NCBI GenBank assembly: GCA_963795555.1 | Contig: CAWCHZ010000002.1 | Location: 744,001-808,000, forward strand | Reading direction: 5' to 3' | Origin: CAWCHZ01 sp963795555 | Lineage (GTDB): Bacteria; Actinomycetota; Thermoleophilia; Solirubrobacterales; Solirubrobacteraceae | Length of the DNA stretch: 64,000 bases | In this document: positions 16,836 through 25,536 of the stretch, one piece after another | Layout of the letters: every line of letters begins with the position of its first letter | Position numbering within the stretch: the first letter of the stretch is position 1 | The notes under the pieces: model-generated | What the model was told of the DNA's origin: nothing | What the model saw: the letters and a program-made list of their open reading frames with translations, nothing else | The model's database searches: none | Program-made: the position numbers and the translations under genes

Positions 16836-16929
16836 ATCCCGGTGATCGAGTTCGTCGATCAGCTCAGACTCGCCTGAACGTAATGCGATCAACGATGCGT
16901 GCCGGCGGCTACGCCCCGGTAAGGCATGC

Positions 16930-16935
16930 TAACTT
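16930..16935 (+). promoter_or_regulatory. -10 element of a probable leaderless gene (TAACTT)
   Basis: TAnnnT hexamer exactly six bases before ATG 16942, the spacing expected when transcription starts at the start codon. Confidence 0.5.
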
Positions 16936-16941
16936 GGCCGC

Positions 16942-17184
16942 ATGTGCGTCGGCTGTGCGATGGCGGCGTTTGCGGGCGCTTCGGGCGTCCGCTCCTGGCT
17001 GGCCTCGCACCATCTGGGGTGGCTGACGCCGGCACGGCTGCGCAACCTCACGTTGGTGCTCATCGTCGTCGCCACGCTGGTGTCCTCGATCGGACTGTCC
17101 GGATCCTCGCGGCCGACTCATGGCACGGCTCGGGCAGCAGCCAGCGCGACCGCCCAGCCCTCAGCCCACGTTCACTCCTCCTAG
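16942..17184 (+). CDS. Small membrane protein, function unknown
   Basis: An 80-residue protein beginning MCVGCAMAAFAGASGVRSWL, with a CxxC near the start, then WLTPARLRNLTLVLIVVATL, one membrane helix, and a Ser/Ala-rich tail. The CxxC could bind metal or form a disulfide. The start ATG is supported by a leaderless-type -10 box at 16930. The stop is 2 bp before the likely start of the CapA-like gene, so cotranscription is likely. Confidence 0.6.
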   Translation: MCVGCAMAAFAGASGVRSWLASHHLGWLTPARLRNLTLVLIVVATLVSSIGLSGSSRPTHGTARAAASATAQPSAHVHSS

Positions 17185-17186
17185 CC

Positions 17187-18311
17187 TTGCGGCAGCGAGC
17201 GAGCCTGGCTGTGCTGGGTGTCGCGGCGCTCGCAGCGTTGGCGGCAAGCCCTGGCGCGGGAGCCACGACCACCTCGACACCAGGCGCGCCAGGAAGCCCG
17301 AGCGCACCCTCTACACCAAGCGCGCCGCCGCCACCAGCAAGACCCCCGGCACCTAAGCCCGCGGTCACGCTCAACTGGGTCGGCGACATCGCCCTCTCCG
17401 CGCGCCAGGGCCTGCCCGCCGACGGCGGGCGCTCGCTGTTCGCGGGCGTCGAGCCGCGTCTGCGTCGCGCCGATCTGGTGCTCGGCAACCTCGAGGGCAC
17501 GCTCGGCACCGGCGGCAGCTCCAAGTGCGCCGGCGCCAGCGCCAGCTGCTTTGCCTTCCAGGCCCCGCCGAGCTGGGCCGGCGTGCTGCGTCGCGCCGGC
17601 CTGAAGCTCGTGAACGTCGCGAACAACCACGCCTTCGACTACGGCGCGGAGGGACAGCGCGAGACGCTCGCCGCGCTGCGCGGGGCGGGCATCGCGGAGA
17701 CAGGGCGCCCCGACCAGATCACGATCGAGCGCGTCGGCTCCGTGCGGGTCGCGTTCGTGGGCTTCGCTCCCTACCCGTGGGCCTCGTCGCTGCTCGACAT
17801 CGCGTCCGCGCGGCGCCTGGTCGCGCGGGCGCGCCGGCGCGCCGCGATCGTGGTCGTGATCATCCACGCGGGCGCCGAGGGCGCGGGGGAGACGCACACG
17901 CCCTACGGCGAAGAGCACGACTTCGGCGAGGATCGCGGCAACGCGCGGCGCTTCGCCCACGCGGTGATCGACGCGGGGGCGAGCGTGGTGCTCGGCTCCG
18001 GGCCTCATGTCGTGCGCGGGCTGGACTGCTACCGCCACGGGCTGATCGCCTACTCGCTGGGCAACTTCGTCGGCTACAACACGCTCGCGACCGGCGGCGT
18101 GCTCTCGCTCAGCGGGATCCTGCAGCTGCGCTTCGACATCCGCGGCAGGCTGCTTGGCGGACGCTGGTCGTCGGTGCGCATCGACGCGCCCGGCGTCCCG
18201 CGGCTGGATCCGACCAATGCCAGCGCCAGCCTGGTGGCGCGGCTCTCGCGCCAGGACTTCGGCGCCGAGGCCTGTCGCATCGGTCGCGCTGGCGCGATCC
18301 GCGTCCGCTGA
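17187..18311 (+). CDS. CapA-family (PGA_cap) secreted metallophosphoesterase-like protein
   Basis: After a signal peptide (LRQRASLAVLGVAALAALAA) and a Pro/Ser-rich linker, the CapA domain begins VTLNWVGDIALSARQG. It continues with ADLVLGNLEGTLG, VNVANNHAFDYG, VIIHAGAEGAGETH and GSGPHVVRGLDCYRHGLIAY, giving the D/N/H residues of the metallophosphoesterase fold. CapA homologues act in poly-gamma-glutamate capsule assembly; no capB/capC is near. The TTG at 17187 is chosen because it directly follows the preceding stop and precedes the signal peptide; GTG 17211 is an alternative. Confidence 0.85.
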   Translation: MRQRASLAVLGVAALAALAASPGAGATTTSTPGAPGSPSAPSTPSAPPPPARPPAPKPAVTLNWVGDIALSARQGLPADGGRSLFAGVEPRLRRADLVLGNLEGTLGTGGSSKCAGASASCFAFQAPPSWAGVLRRAGLKLVNVANNHAFDYGAEGQRETLAALRGAGIAETGRPDQITIERVGSVRVAFVGFAPYPWASSLLDIASARRLVARARRRAAIVVVIIHAGAEGAGETHTPYGEEHDFGEDRGNARRFAHAVIDAGASVVLGSGPHVVRGLDCYRHGLIAYSLGNFVGYNTLATGGVLSLSGILQLRFDIRGRLLGGRWSSVRIDAPGVPRLDPTNASASLVARLSRQDFGAEACRIGRAGAIRVR

Positions 18312-18341
18312 CAGGCGCACCCGCCCGGCGATCCGCGTCCG

Positions 18342-19529
18342 CTAGAGCCGCCGCCGCCCGGTGCGCTCGGCGGCGCGCAGCGCGAGGCTCAGCGCGAAGC
18401 GCTCCTCCGGGTCCTCCAGGCGGGGGCCGAACAGCTCACGCAGGCGGTTGAGCCGGTAGCGCACCGTCTGGGCATGGACTCCGAGGACGGCCGCTGCCTC
18501 CTCCAGGCGCCCGCGATGATCGAGCCAGACGCGCAACGTCTCGTAGAGCTTTTCGCGGCGCGCCGGCGGCTCCTCGGCGAGCGGGCGCAGCGCGAGCGCC
18601 ACCAGGTCTTCGGCAAGGCCCGGACGGCCGTGCACCAGCAGTGCCGGCAGGTGCTCGTCGGCGACGACGAAGGGCCCGCCCAGCGCTCCCTCGCGGACCA
18701 GGCGATGGGCAATCCGCGCGCGCTCGATGCTCACCGGCGCCTGCCACCACGGCACCCTGCTGCCCAGGGCTGCGGGCGCCCCGGCGCAGGCGCGCTCGAT
18801 CTGGCTGCGCCGGCCGGGCGCGGCGGGGTCGGCGATGATGACCAGCGTCACGTCGTCGGAGCGCGTCGCGATCGCGTCGGCGCCCAGCGCGGCGGCCAGC
18901 CCGGTCGCGTCGTCGACCGATGCGACCAGCGCGGCCAGCGAGCCGGGCAGCGTCCAGCCGGCCTCGGCGGCGGCAGCGGCGATCGCGTGCTGGTCGGCCG
19001 GGGGGTCCTGCTGGAGCAGTCGAATCACCCGCTGGCAGCGACGCTGGCGCTCGCCGGCGGCCGCCGATTGTGCCTGCGCGTAGCCCTCGATCGACTCCGC
19101 CGAGAGGCTGTCGATGTAGGCGAAGATCGCCTCGCCGAGCCGGTAGAGGACCTCGGGGGCCATGCCCGCACGCGTGCCGGCCTCGACGAAGCGCCGCCAG
19201 GCGAGCCCGGCGCCGATGCGATATGCCGCAAGCAGCGCGTTGAGGCTGCGGCCCTGATTGAACTCGCCGCGACCGAGCTCGACGTACATCCGGCGACGTT
19301 GATCGTCGGCGCTGTTCGGCTCGGCGATCAGATCGAGGAAGCGGTTGAGCGCGAGCTCGGTGCCGCTGCGCACAGCCCGCCCGAAGGGCCCATCGAGCGG
19401 TCCAGCGTAGTCCTCCACCTCGCTGCGGATCGCGGCGATGATCTGGTCGCTGAGGCTGGGCAGGACGGGCCGCAGGACCTCGGCAAGTTGCGGTGGGAGC
19501 GAACTCCAGGGCTGTTGTCCACTTGTCAT
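18342..19529 (-). CDS. PucR/CdaR-type transcriptional regulator
   Basis: The 395-residue protein ends with LYETLRVWLDHRGRLEEAAA and VLGVHAQTVRYRLNRLRELF, the PucR C-terminal helix-turn-helix that is diagnostic for this family. Upstream is a GGDEF-like middle region and an N-terminal helical domain similar to RsbRD-type N-terminal domains. The start at 19529 (MTSGQQPWSS) was preferred to the longest frame because TAGCTT lies eight bases upstream. It is divergent from the desaturase gene 53 bp away and is a good candidate for its regulator. Confidence 0.87.
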   Translation of the reverse strand: MTSGQQPWSSLPPQLAEVLRPVLPSLSDQIIAAIRSEVEDYAGPLDGPFGRAVRSGTELALNRFLDLIAEPNSADDQRRRMYVELGRGEFNQGRSLNALLAAYRIGAGLAWRRFVEAGTRAGMAPEVLYRLGEAIFAYIDSLSAESIEGYAQAQSAAAGERQRRCQRVIRLLQQDPPADQHAIAAAAAEAGWTLPGSLAALVASVDDATGLAAALGADAIATRSDDVTLVIIADPAAPGRRSQIERACAGAPAALGSRVPWWQAPVSIERARIAHRLVREGALGGPFVVADEHLPALLVHGRPGLAEDLVALALRPLAEEPPARREKLYETLRVWLDHRGRLEEAAAVLGVHAQTVRYRLNRLRELFGPRLEDPEERFALSLALRAAERTGRRRL

Positions 19530-19581
19530 TTGTGGAAAAGCTACAAGAACGACCGGAGGCGAGACCCTACTCTTCAGCTCC

Positions 19582-20484
19582 GTGACCCGGGCCGAGCGCA
19601 GCGCCAACTTGATCGGTGTGGTGATTCCGTTCGCCGGCTTCGTGGTTGCGATCGCGCTGCTCTGGGACCGCGCGGTGGACGTCACGGACCTCGTGATCCT
19701 GGCGGTCGGCTACGTCATCACGGGCCTGGGCGTCACCGTCGGGTTCCACCGCCTGCTGACGCACCGCTCATTTCAGACCTACAAGCCGGTCGAGTACTTC
19801 TTCGCCGCGCTCGGCTCGATGTCGGTGCAGGGCTCGGTGCTCGACTGGGTCGCCGACCACCGCCGCCACCATGCCCACTCCGACGAGGAGGGCGATCCGC
19901 ACAGCCCGCACATCGGGCATGGCTCCGGCCTGCGCGGGCTCTGGCACGCGCACACCGGCTGGCTGCTGGAGAATCAAGGCCAGGCCGACTGGAAGCGCTA
20001 CGCGCGCGACCTCTACGAGGACCCCGGCATGCGCCGCATCAAGGATCTCTTCCCGGTCTTCGCGCTGCTGGGGCTGGCGGTCCCCTTCGCGCTCGGCTGG
20101 CTGATCGACGGCAGCTTCGGCGGCGCGATCCAGGGGCTCGTCTGGGGTGGCCTGGTGCGCGTCTTCCTGCTGCACCACGTCACCTGGTCGATCAACTCGG
20201 TCTGTCACTTCTTCGGACGCCGGCGCTTCGCGGTCGCCGACCGCTCGACGAACGTCGCCTGGCTGGCGTTGGCCTCGCTCGGCGAGGCCTGGCACCACAA
20301 CCACCACGCCTTTCCGCGCTCCGCCGCGCACGGGCTGGGACGCTGGGAGATCGACGTCTCGGCGCTGGTCATCCGCGCGCTCGAGCGTGTGGGGTTGGCG
20401 TGGAACGTGGTGTGGATCTCCGCCGAGCGCCAGCGCGAGAAGCTGGCCGCGGCCGCCGCGGCCGCCGCCCCATCGCACCGCTAG
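19582..20484 (+). CDS. Acyl-CoA delta-9-type fatty acid desaturase
   Basis: An integral-membrane di-iron desaturase of 300 residues. The three histidine boxes are HRLLTH, HRRHH and HHNHH, and hydrophobic segments alternate as in stearoyl-CoA desaturases. It introduces a double bond into acyl chains, needing an electron donor not seen here. The GTG at 19582 is supported by TACTCT eight bases upstream. The C-terminus is an alanine-rich tail. The 3' end overlaps the convergent GT-C gene by 4 bp. Confidence 0.92.
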   Translation: MTRAERSANLIGVVIPFAGFVVAIALLWDRAVDVTDLVILAVGYVITGLGVTVGFHRLLTHRSFQTYKPVEYFFAALGSMSVQGSVLDWVADHRRHHAHSDEEGDPHSPHIGHGSGLRGLWHAHTGWLLENQGQADWKRYARDLYEDPGMRRIKDLFPVFALLGLAVPFALGWLIDGSFGGAIQGLVWGGLVRVFLLHHVTWSINSVCHFFGRRRFAVADRSTNVAWLALASLGEAWHHNHHAFPRSAAHGLGRWEIDVSALVIRALERVGLAWNVVWISAERQREKLAAAAAAAAPSHR

Positions 20485-21851
20485 GGGGAGACCAGCAGGT
20501 AGTGGGGCGGTACGTAGGTCACCAGCAGGGCGACGGTGAAGGCGAGGGTGACGAGCTTCAGTCGCCAGCTGGCGACGATCGCCGCCAGCGGCAGCAGCCA
20601 TGCGACGTACCACGGGAACTCCCAGCGCAGCACGAGCACCAGCGCCGCTACAGCCCAGGCGCCGGCACTGATCGGATCGCCACCACGGCGAACCCAGAGG
20701 AGCAGCGCCACGACCGCGACCACCAGGATCAGGTCGGCCACCGCGTTGAGGTGGATCACCGTGTAGGGCGATCCAAACAGGCGCCCGAACTGCCCGAGCA
20801 GGCTGCGATAGGTGTAGAAGCCGCTCTGCTGCTGGGCTCCGAGGATCGGGTGGAGGCTGCCGAACGCGGCCAGCGTGATCACGGCGACGATCGCCAGCCC
20901 AACCGCCGTCCCGGCGAGCGCCCGCCCTCGCGAGCGCGTGCCGACAACCAGGAACGGCAGCAGCACCGCCGCCGGCAGCTTGAGCCCGACCGCAATCGCA
21001 CCCACCACACCGCCACGCCCCACGTGGCCGGCGCGCCACAGCGCGACAGCACCGAGCATGGCCAGCACCATCAGCAGGTCGTTGTGGGCCCCGCCGACGC
21101 CCCAGACGACCCAGGCGGGGTTCAGTCCCACGAACAGCACGGCCTGCACGGGGTTGCGTGCCAGCCGCCAGACGATCACCAGGCAGCCGAGCGCGGCCGC
21201 GGCCATCACCGCCTTGAACGTCCACAGCGCGGCGGCGACGCCGAGCGGCACGGTGGCATAGCTCAGCAGCGTGAACAGTGGCCCGTAGGGCGTGTGCAGC
21301 TCGGGCCAGGTGACCCACCGCAAACTGGGATCGCTGGGCACCTGCAGCACGAGGTGGGTGTAGGGATCGAGCCCGTGCTCGACGCCCAGGCGTGCGTAGC
21401 CGATGTAGTTCCAGATATCCGTCGACGCGATCGGCGGAGCCAGGGCGAAGACGGCGTGGAGGACGAGGACCGCGCCGAGCGCCAGCCAGCGCCCGATCCC
21501 GACCCAACTGCCGATCGCGCCCGCACAGGCCACCAGGACCAGGTAGGCCCCGAGCATGCAGTAGGTCAGCAGCGCCCAGGTCGCGGGCGCCGGCGGCTTG
21601 CCCGCCAATGCGGCGAGCGGGCCCGCGACCCAGCTCGGGAAGGCGCGGGGCTGGGTCTGCACGATCACCGAGGGTCCGGCGGCGGCATGCACGGCGATCA
21701 GCAGGCCGCAGGCGACGACGCCGGCCAGCGCGAGCAGGCCAAGCACGCGCGGCAGCCAGACCGCGACGCCGGCGCGGCCGGCCGCGCGCGCGGCGGGCAG
21801 CACGCCCGCACGGCGCGTCACGGTCGGTTGGGCTGACTGGGCCACCTGCAT
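20481..21851 (-). CDS. GT-C fold polyprenol-phosphate mannosyltransferase-like (GT87/MptB-like)
   Basis: A 456-residue protein with about a dozen membrane segments. The loop STDIWNYIGYARLGVEHGLD carries the acidic residues typical of polyprenyl-phosphate-sugar-using GT-C enzymes; PYGPLFTLLSYA and GLNPAWVVWGVGGAHND follow. It is clearly paralogous to the genes at 55790 and 57211. It probably adds mannose or another sugar to a surface glycolipid or polysaccharide outside the membrane. Start ATG 21851 is preferred; 21899 would overlap the divergent gene. Confidence 0.82.
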   Translation of the reverse strand: MQVAQSAQPTVTRRAGVLPAARAAGRAGVAVWLPRVLGLLALAGVVACGLLIAVHAAAGPSVIVQTQPRAFPSWVAGPLAALAGKPPAPATWALLTYCMLGAYLVLVACAGAIGSWVGIGRWLALGAVLVLHAVFALAPPIASTDIWNYIGYARLGVEHGLDPYTHLVLQVPSDPSLRWVTWPELHTPYGPLFTLLSYATVPLGVAAALWTFKAVMAAAALGCLVIVWRLARNPVQAVLFVGLNPAWVVWGVGGAHNDLLMVLAMLGAVALWRAGHVGRGGVVGAIAVGLKLPAAVLLPFLVVGTRSRGRALAGTAVGLAIVAVITLAAFGSLHPILGAQQQSGFYTYRSLLGQFGRLFGSPYTVIHLNAVADLILVVAVVALLLWVRRGGDPISAGAWAVAALVLVLRWEFPWYVAWLLPLAAIVASWRLKLVTLAFTVALLVTYVPPHYLLVSP

Positions 21852-21883
21852 CGCACGCGTATCATGCGGGCTCGGAGCGCCCG

Positions 21884-22303
21884 GTGCCGCGCCGACCACA
21901 CGCCTCGAGCAGACACCCGTGGCCGCGGCTCGTTGCCGATGGCCTGCTGCTGGCAGCGCTGATCGTGCTCGCCGTCGCGCTCGTAGTCAACGCCCGCACC
22001 GACGTCGTCACGGCGCGCCGCATCAAGCTGGACGACGCCCTCTTCCACAACGACGCGATCGCGCATCCGCGCATCCGCGTCCACGGCGATGCGCTGGTCG
22101 AGCCGCACGCGCACGACGACATCGTCTGCGCGCCGCTCTACTACGGGCTGCTCGGCGCGCGGGCGGGCGCCGGCCTGTGCGCGAAGATCGGCCACGACCC
22201 GGGGCCGCCGCGGATCGTCAGCACATACATCTGCCACTCGCTGATCGTGCTCGAGGGCACCGCGCGCAGCGAGCCCCGTCCCCCGTTGTGCCAGCGGCGC
22301 TGA
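21884..22303 (+). CDS. Hypothetical membrane-anchored secreted protein
   Basis: GTG-started (GGAG six bases upstream), 139 residues. One N-terminal membrane helix (GLLLAALIVLAVALVVNA) is followed by a hydrophilic domain with DDIVCAPLYYGLLGA, AGLCAKIGHD and YICHSLIVLEG, containing three Cys and several His. I do not recognise the family. The stop codon falls inside the first unit of a 23-bp triple repeat. Confidence 0.6.
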   Translation: MPRRPHASSRHPWPRLVADGLLLAALIVLAVALVVNARTDVVTARRIKLDDALFHNDAIAHPRIRVHGDALVEPHAHDDIVCAPLYYGLLGARAGAGLCAKIGHDPGPPRIVSTYICHSLIVLEGTARSEPRPPLCQRR

Positions 22304-22354
22304 ACCCCCTGTGCCAGCGGCGCTGAACGCCCTGTGCCAGCGGCGCTGAACGCC
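22286..22354. repeat. Three tandem 23-bp repeats overlapping a gene end
   Basis: Units at 22286-22308, 22309-22331 and 22332-22354 share the core TGTGCCAGCGGCGCTGAAC; the last two are identical. The first carries the stop codon of the preceding gene, so the later units are duplicated gene-end sequence. Confidence 0.9.
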
Positions 22355-22424
22355 CGGCGCCAGATGACCGGCCACGTCGGCATCCATTCGTCAAGGCCAG
22401 CCGCGCTTGCGCCGATGACGTCGC

Positions 22425-24038
22425 GTGAGCGTGACCGAGCCGATCGACAACGCCGGCAGCCGGCGCCCGTCCCGGCGCGGGACAAGGGGCCTTGCTGGCG
22501 TTGCGCTCGCACTGGGCCTGACGCTCGCCTGCGCGCTCCCCGCGGCCGCCACCGCCACCGAGAACCCGCAGGGCAAGCTGCTCGGCATCGTCCCGGCACA
22601 CGGTGCGCTCGCGCGCGGGACGCTGGCCTCGCGCGCTACCCCAATCGACCCGCTCACCTATCACGGCGGGCCGGTATTGCACTCCAACCGGACTCACGTG
22701 ATCTATTGGCAGCCCAGCGGCTTCAGCTTTCCCAGCGGCTACACGACCCTGATCGACGGCTACCTGCAGAACGTCGCCGCCGACAGCGGCAAGCCCACCA
22801 ACGTCTATGCCACCGACAGCCAGTACGCCGACGGCGCCGGTGGCGCGACCTACAGCTCTGGCTTCGCCGGCTCGCTGCTCGTGACCGATGCACTGCCCGC
22901 CAACGCCCTGCCCGGCGGCGGCGGCTGTTCGGACCCCTCCTCCTACGCGACGGTGTGCCTGACCGACGCCGATGTCGAGGCCGAGCTCGCCCACGTGATC
23001 GCCGCCAACGGCCTCCCGACCGGGCTGGGTGATGTCTATTTCCTCGTCCTGCCGCAGGACGTCGGCAGCTGCGGCGATGCCGCCAGCGGAGCTTCGGACT
23101 GCGCCTATACGGCCTACTGCGCCTACCACTCGGCCTACGGTGCAGCGGGGGGCACGACGCTCTACGACGTGCTTCCCTACGCGGCGGTTGCGCCCTGCGA
23201 CAGCGGCGAGCATCCCAACGGCAGCCCTGCCGACCCGCTGCTCAACACGCTCAGCCATGAGCACAACGAGACGATCACCGACCCGCTCGGCAACGCCTGG
23301 TACGACAGCCAGGGCTGGGAGAACGGCGACAAGTGCGCCTGGGGCTTCGGCACGCCGCTGGGCGGCGCCGCCGGACAACAGTTCAACCAGGCAATCGGCG
23401 CCGGCAGCTACTGGCTGCAGCAGGAGTGGAGCAACGCGCTGGGCGGCTGCACGTCGACCAACCGCGGACAGCCGGTCGCGGTGCTGTCGGCCAACCCGAC
23501 GAGCGCCGCGACGGGCCAGTGGCTGGGCTTCAACGGCACCGCCAGCCACGACAACGGGGCGACGATCACGACGTACGCATGGAGCTTCGGCGACGGCACC
23601 ACCACCAGCGTCGCGGCGCCCGCGCACGCCTACTCGCGCGCCGGCACCTACAACGTGACGCTCACGGTCACCGACAACACCGGCGTCAGCGCGCAGGCGA
23701 GCACGACGATCGTCGTGACCAGCCCGCCGTCCAGCGCGGGCTCCCGACCGAGCAAGCACGAGCGGGCTCCGCGCGTGCGCATCAAGAGCACCCGCCTGCA
23801 CGGACGCCGCGTGACGGTGAGCGGCACGGTCAGCGGCAACATCCGCGCAGTCACCGTGATCTACACCGCGCGGGTCGGCGGTCGCACGGTGCGCGTCCAG
23901 GCGCGTGCGGCCGTGCTGCACGGCCGCTTCCACATCTCGCTCCAGCTGCCGGCGCCGGTCGCCCAGGCGCACATCGCCAGCGTGGCGGCACGTCCGGCTG
24001 GCGGAGGTGCGGCGACCGTGCGCCTGCTGCGGCATTGA
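22425..24038 (+). CDS. Secreted PKD-domain protein with HExxE-type putative metalloprotease core
   Basis: The 537-residue protein has a signal peptide (to about 43, ending AAATA). A large extracellular domain follows with SHEHNETITDPLGNAWYD at 277-294 and WENGDKCAWGF just after; HExxExxTDP followed by G-D-x-C is a recurring motif in secreted zinc-peptidase-like proteins. A PKD domain (about 345-430) contains YAWSFGDGTTTS and AYSRAGTYNVTLTVTD. The C-terminal ~90 residues are a basic beta-rich region. There are six or more Cys in the core, probably disulfide-bonded. Protease activity is inferred only. Confidence 0.75.
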   Translation: MSVTEPIDNAGSRRPSRRGTRGLAGVALALGLTLACALPAAATATENPQGKLLGIVPAHGALARGTLASRATPIDPLTYHGGPVLHSNRTHVIYWQPSGFSFPSGYTTLIDGYLQNVAADSGKPTNVYATDSQYADGAGGATYSSGFAGSLLVTDALPANALPGGGGCSDPSSYATVCLTDADVEAELAHVIAANGLPTGLGDVYFLVLPQDVGSCGDAASGASDCAYTAYCAYHSAYGAAGGTTLYDVLPYAAVAPCDSGEHPNGSPADPLLNTLSHEHNETITDPLGNAWYDSQGWENGDKCAWGFGTPLGGAAGQQFNQAIGAGSYWLQQEWSNALGGCTSTNRGQPVAVLSANPTSAATGQWLGFNGTASHDNGATITTYAWSFGDGTTTSVAAPAHAYSRAGTYNVTLTVTDNTGVSAQASTTIVVTSPPSSAGSRPSKHERAPRVRIKSTRLHGRRVTVSGTVSGNIRAVTVIYTARVGGRTVRVQARAAVLHGRFHISLQLPAPVAQAHIASVAARPAGGGAATVRLLRH

Positions 24039-24095
24039 GCGCCGGCGTAGCGCAGCCGAGCTGGCCGTACCGGGTAATGCCTGCGACCAGCGCGC

Positions 24096-24101
24096 TAGGC
24101 T
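24096..24101 (+). promoter_or_regulatory. -10 element of a probable leaderless gene (TAGGCT)
   Basis: TAnnnT hexamer seven bases before GTG 24109 of the lipoprotein gene. Confidence 0.45.
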
Positions 24102-24108
24102 TGAAGTC

Positions 24109-24573
24109 GTGACGCGCCTCCCGCTCGCCGTTGCCGTTGCGATCCTCGTCGCGCTCGCGCTGGCCGCCTGCGGCAGCAGCTCCTCTTCCTCCTCCGCAGC
24201 GAGCCCCTCGACTACCGCGAGCTCATCGACATCCGCGAGCGGCGGCGCAAGCGCACCGTCGACCGCGGGCCTGGTCGCGACCCTGCAGGCACCGGGGCAC
24301 AGCCCCAAGGTCAACGCCAACTGGCCGATCACCGTCACCCTCACCAAGGACGGCAAGCCGGCCCGCGGGCACATCTCCTATGCCTTCCTGCTCGGCGGCC
24401 AGGTGGTCTCGACACGGTCGGTGGGCAAGGAGTCGCCCAACTTCGTCGGGACCTTCCACGACACGATCAACTGGCCGGCGGACTCGGTCGGCCAGTCGCT
24501 GACCTTCCGCGTCATCGTCCAGACCGCGTACGGCACCAAGAACCTCGACTACGCCGTCAAGGTCACGCGCTGA
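24109..24573 (+). CDS. Lipoprotein, function unknown
   Basis: The 154-residue product has a lipoprotein signal (RLPLAVAVAILVALALAAC) with the lipobox LAAC, a long Ser/Ala/Thr linker, then an immunoglobulin-like beta domain beginning PKVNANWPITVTLTKDGKPA and ending TAYGTKNLDYAVKVTR. Such domains in actinobacteria are often surface-exposed ligand binders. No enzyme motif is visible. Confidence 0.72.
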   Translation: MTRLPLAVAVAILVALALAACGSSSSSSSAASPSTTASSSTSASGGASAPSTAGLVATLQAPGHSPKVNANWPITVTLTKDGKPARGHISYAFLLGGQVVSTRSVGKESPNFVGTFHDTINWPADSVGQSLTFRVIVQTAYGTKNLDYAVKVTR

Positions 24574-24708
24574 AGCCGCTGCTGTCGGTGGCCAGACGCG
24601 GCGGCGTTGCCAGCTGGCAAGCCGCTGCTGGCTCGCCTACTTCAGCGACGGTCAGGCCACAGCGGCACCAGCCGCCGCGCAGCCACCCACGCCGGACCCC
24701 GCAGCGCG

Positions 24709-25536
24709 CTAGGGGCTGGCCTCGGCACGCCTGATCCCGCCGCGCGCCCACAGCGCGAACAGCGCCACCAGTCCCAGGCCCACGCCAAAGCTCAGCGCAA
24801 CGACGGTCGGCTGGCCCGAGATGAAGCCGCGGCCGGCTTCGAGCATGGCGGTGGTCGGGTTGACCGATGCGACCGCGTGGATCCAGCCCGACAGCAGCCG
24901 CAGCGGGACGTAGACCGGCGCCATGAATAGCACGAGGAAGACCGGGATCTGCATCAGCGGACCGCCCTGGATCGAGCGGACCCGCATCGCGACGCCGCTC
25001 GACCACGCGGTCGCGGCGATGTTGACGAGCAGCGCCAGCCCGTACATGCCTAAGATGTCGATGCCGTCGCCGTCGATCTTCATGCCGGCGATCAGCGCGA
25101 CGGTGATCAGCACCGCCCAGGTGACGAGCGCGCGCACCAGCGCGGCGATCATGTAGCCGAGGACGATCGCCTCGCGCCGTGGCGCGGCGAGCATCAAGCG
25201 CCGTGCGAAGCCGCTCTCGAAGTCGCGCGCGATCGAAAATCCCGTGAAGACGCCGCCGAACGCTGCCGACTGCAGCAGCACGAAGACGAACTGGAAGGCC
25301 GTGTAGCCGGTCGAGAAGTTGAACGACGGGATCCTGCTGACAGCCGAAAGGCCGCCCGCGAAGGCGGTGAAGAAGAACAGCGGAAAGAGCATCGCGGGGA
25401 GCAGTAGGGAGGGGTTGGTGAAGAAGTTGTGGATGCTGCGCCAGGCGACGCCGAGGGCCACGCTGCGGGTGCTGGCGTGGCTGCCGTGCGCAGCGCCGGC
25501 CGGCGTCCGCGTGAGCTGCGCGGGCGCGCCGCTCAT
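24709..25536 (-). CDS. ABC-2 type exporter permease (DrrB-like), second subunit
   Basis: The 275-residue protein has about six membrane segments: FFTNPSLLLPAMLFPLFFFT, then FQFVFVLLQSAAFGGVFTGF, and the typical SARDFESGFARRLMLAAPRR cytoplasmic loop. The start ATG 25536 overlaps the stop of the upstream permease (ATGA), so it is translationally coupled as the last gene of the three-gene exporter operon. Substrate unknown; the MarR partner suggests a drug or toxic metabolite. Confidence 0.87.
   Translation of the reverse strand: MSGAPAQLTRTPAGAAHGSHASTRSVALGVAWRSIHNFFTNPSLLLPAMLFPLFFFTAFAGGLSAVSRIPSFNFSTGYTAFQFVFVLLQSAAFGGVFTGFSIARDFESGFARRLMLAAPRREAIVLGYMIAALVRALVTWAVLITVALIAGMKIDGDGIDILGMYGLALLVNIAATAWSSGVAMRVRSIQGGPLMQIPVFLVLFMAPVYVPLRLLSGWIHAVASVNPTTAMLEAGRGFISGQPTVVALSFGVGLGLVALFALWARGGIRRAEASP

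Noticed and set aside
18474..21836. An 1120-codon plus-strand open frame
   Set aside because: It covers the PucR gene, desaturase and GT-C gene in other frames and shows only low-complexity Arg/Gln/Pro-rich sequence.
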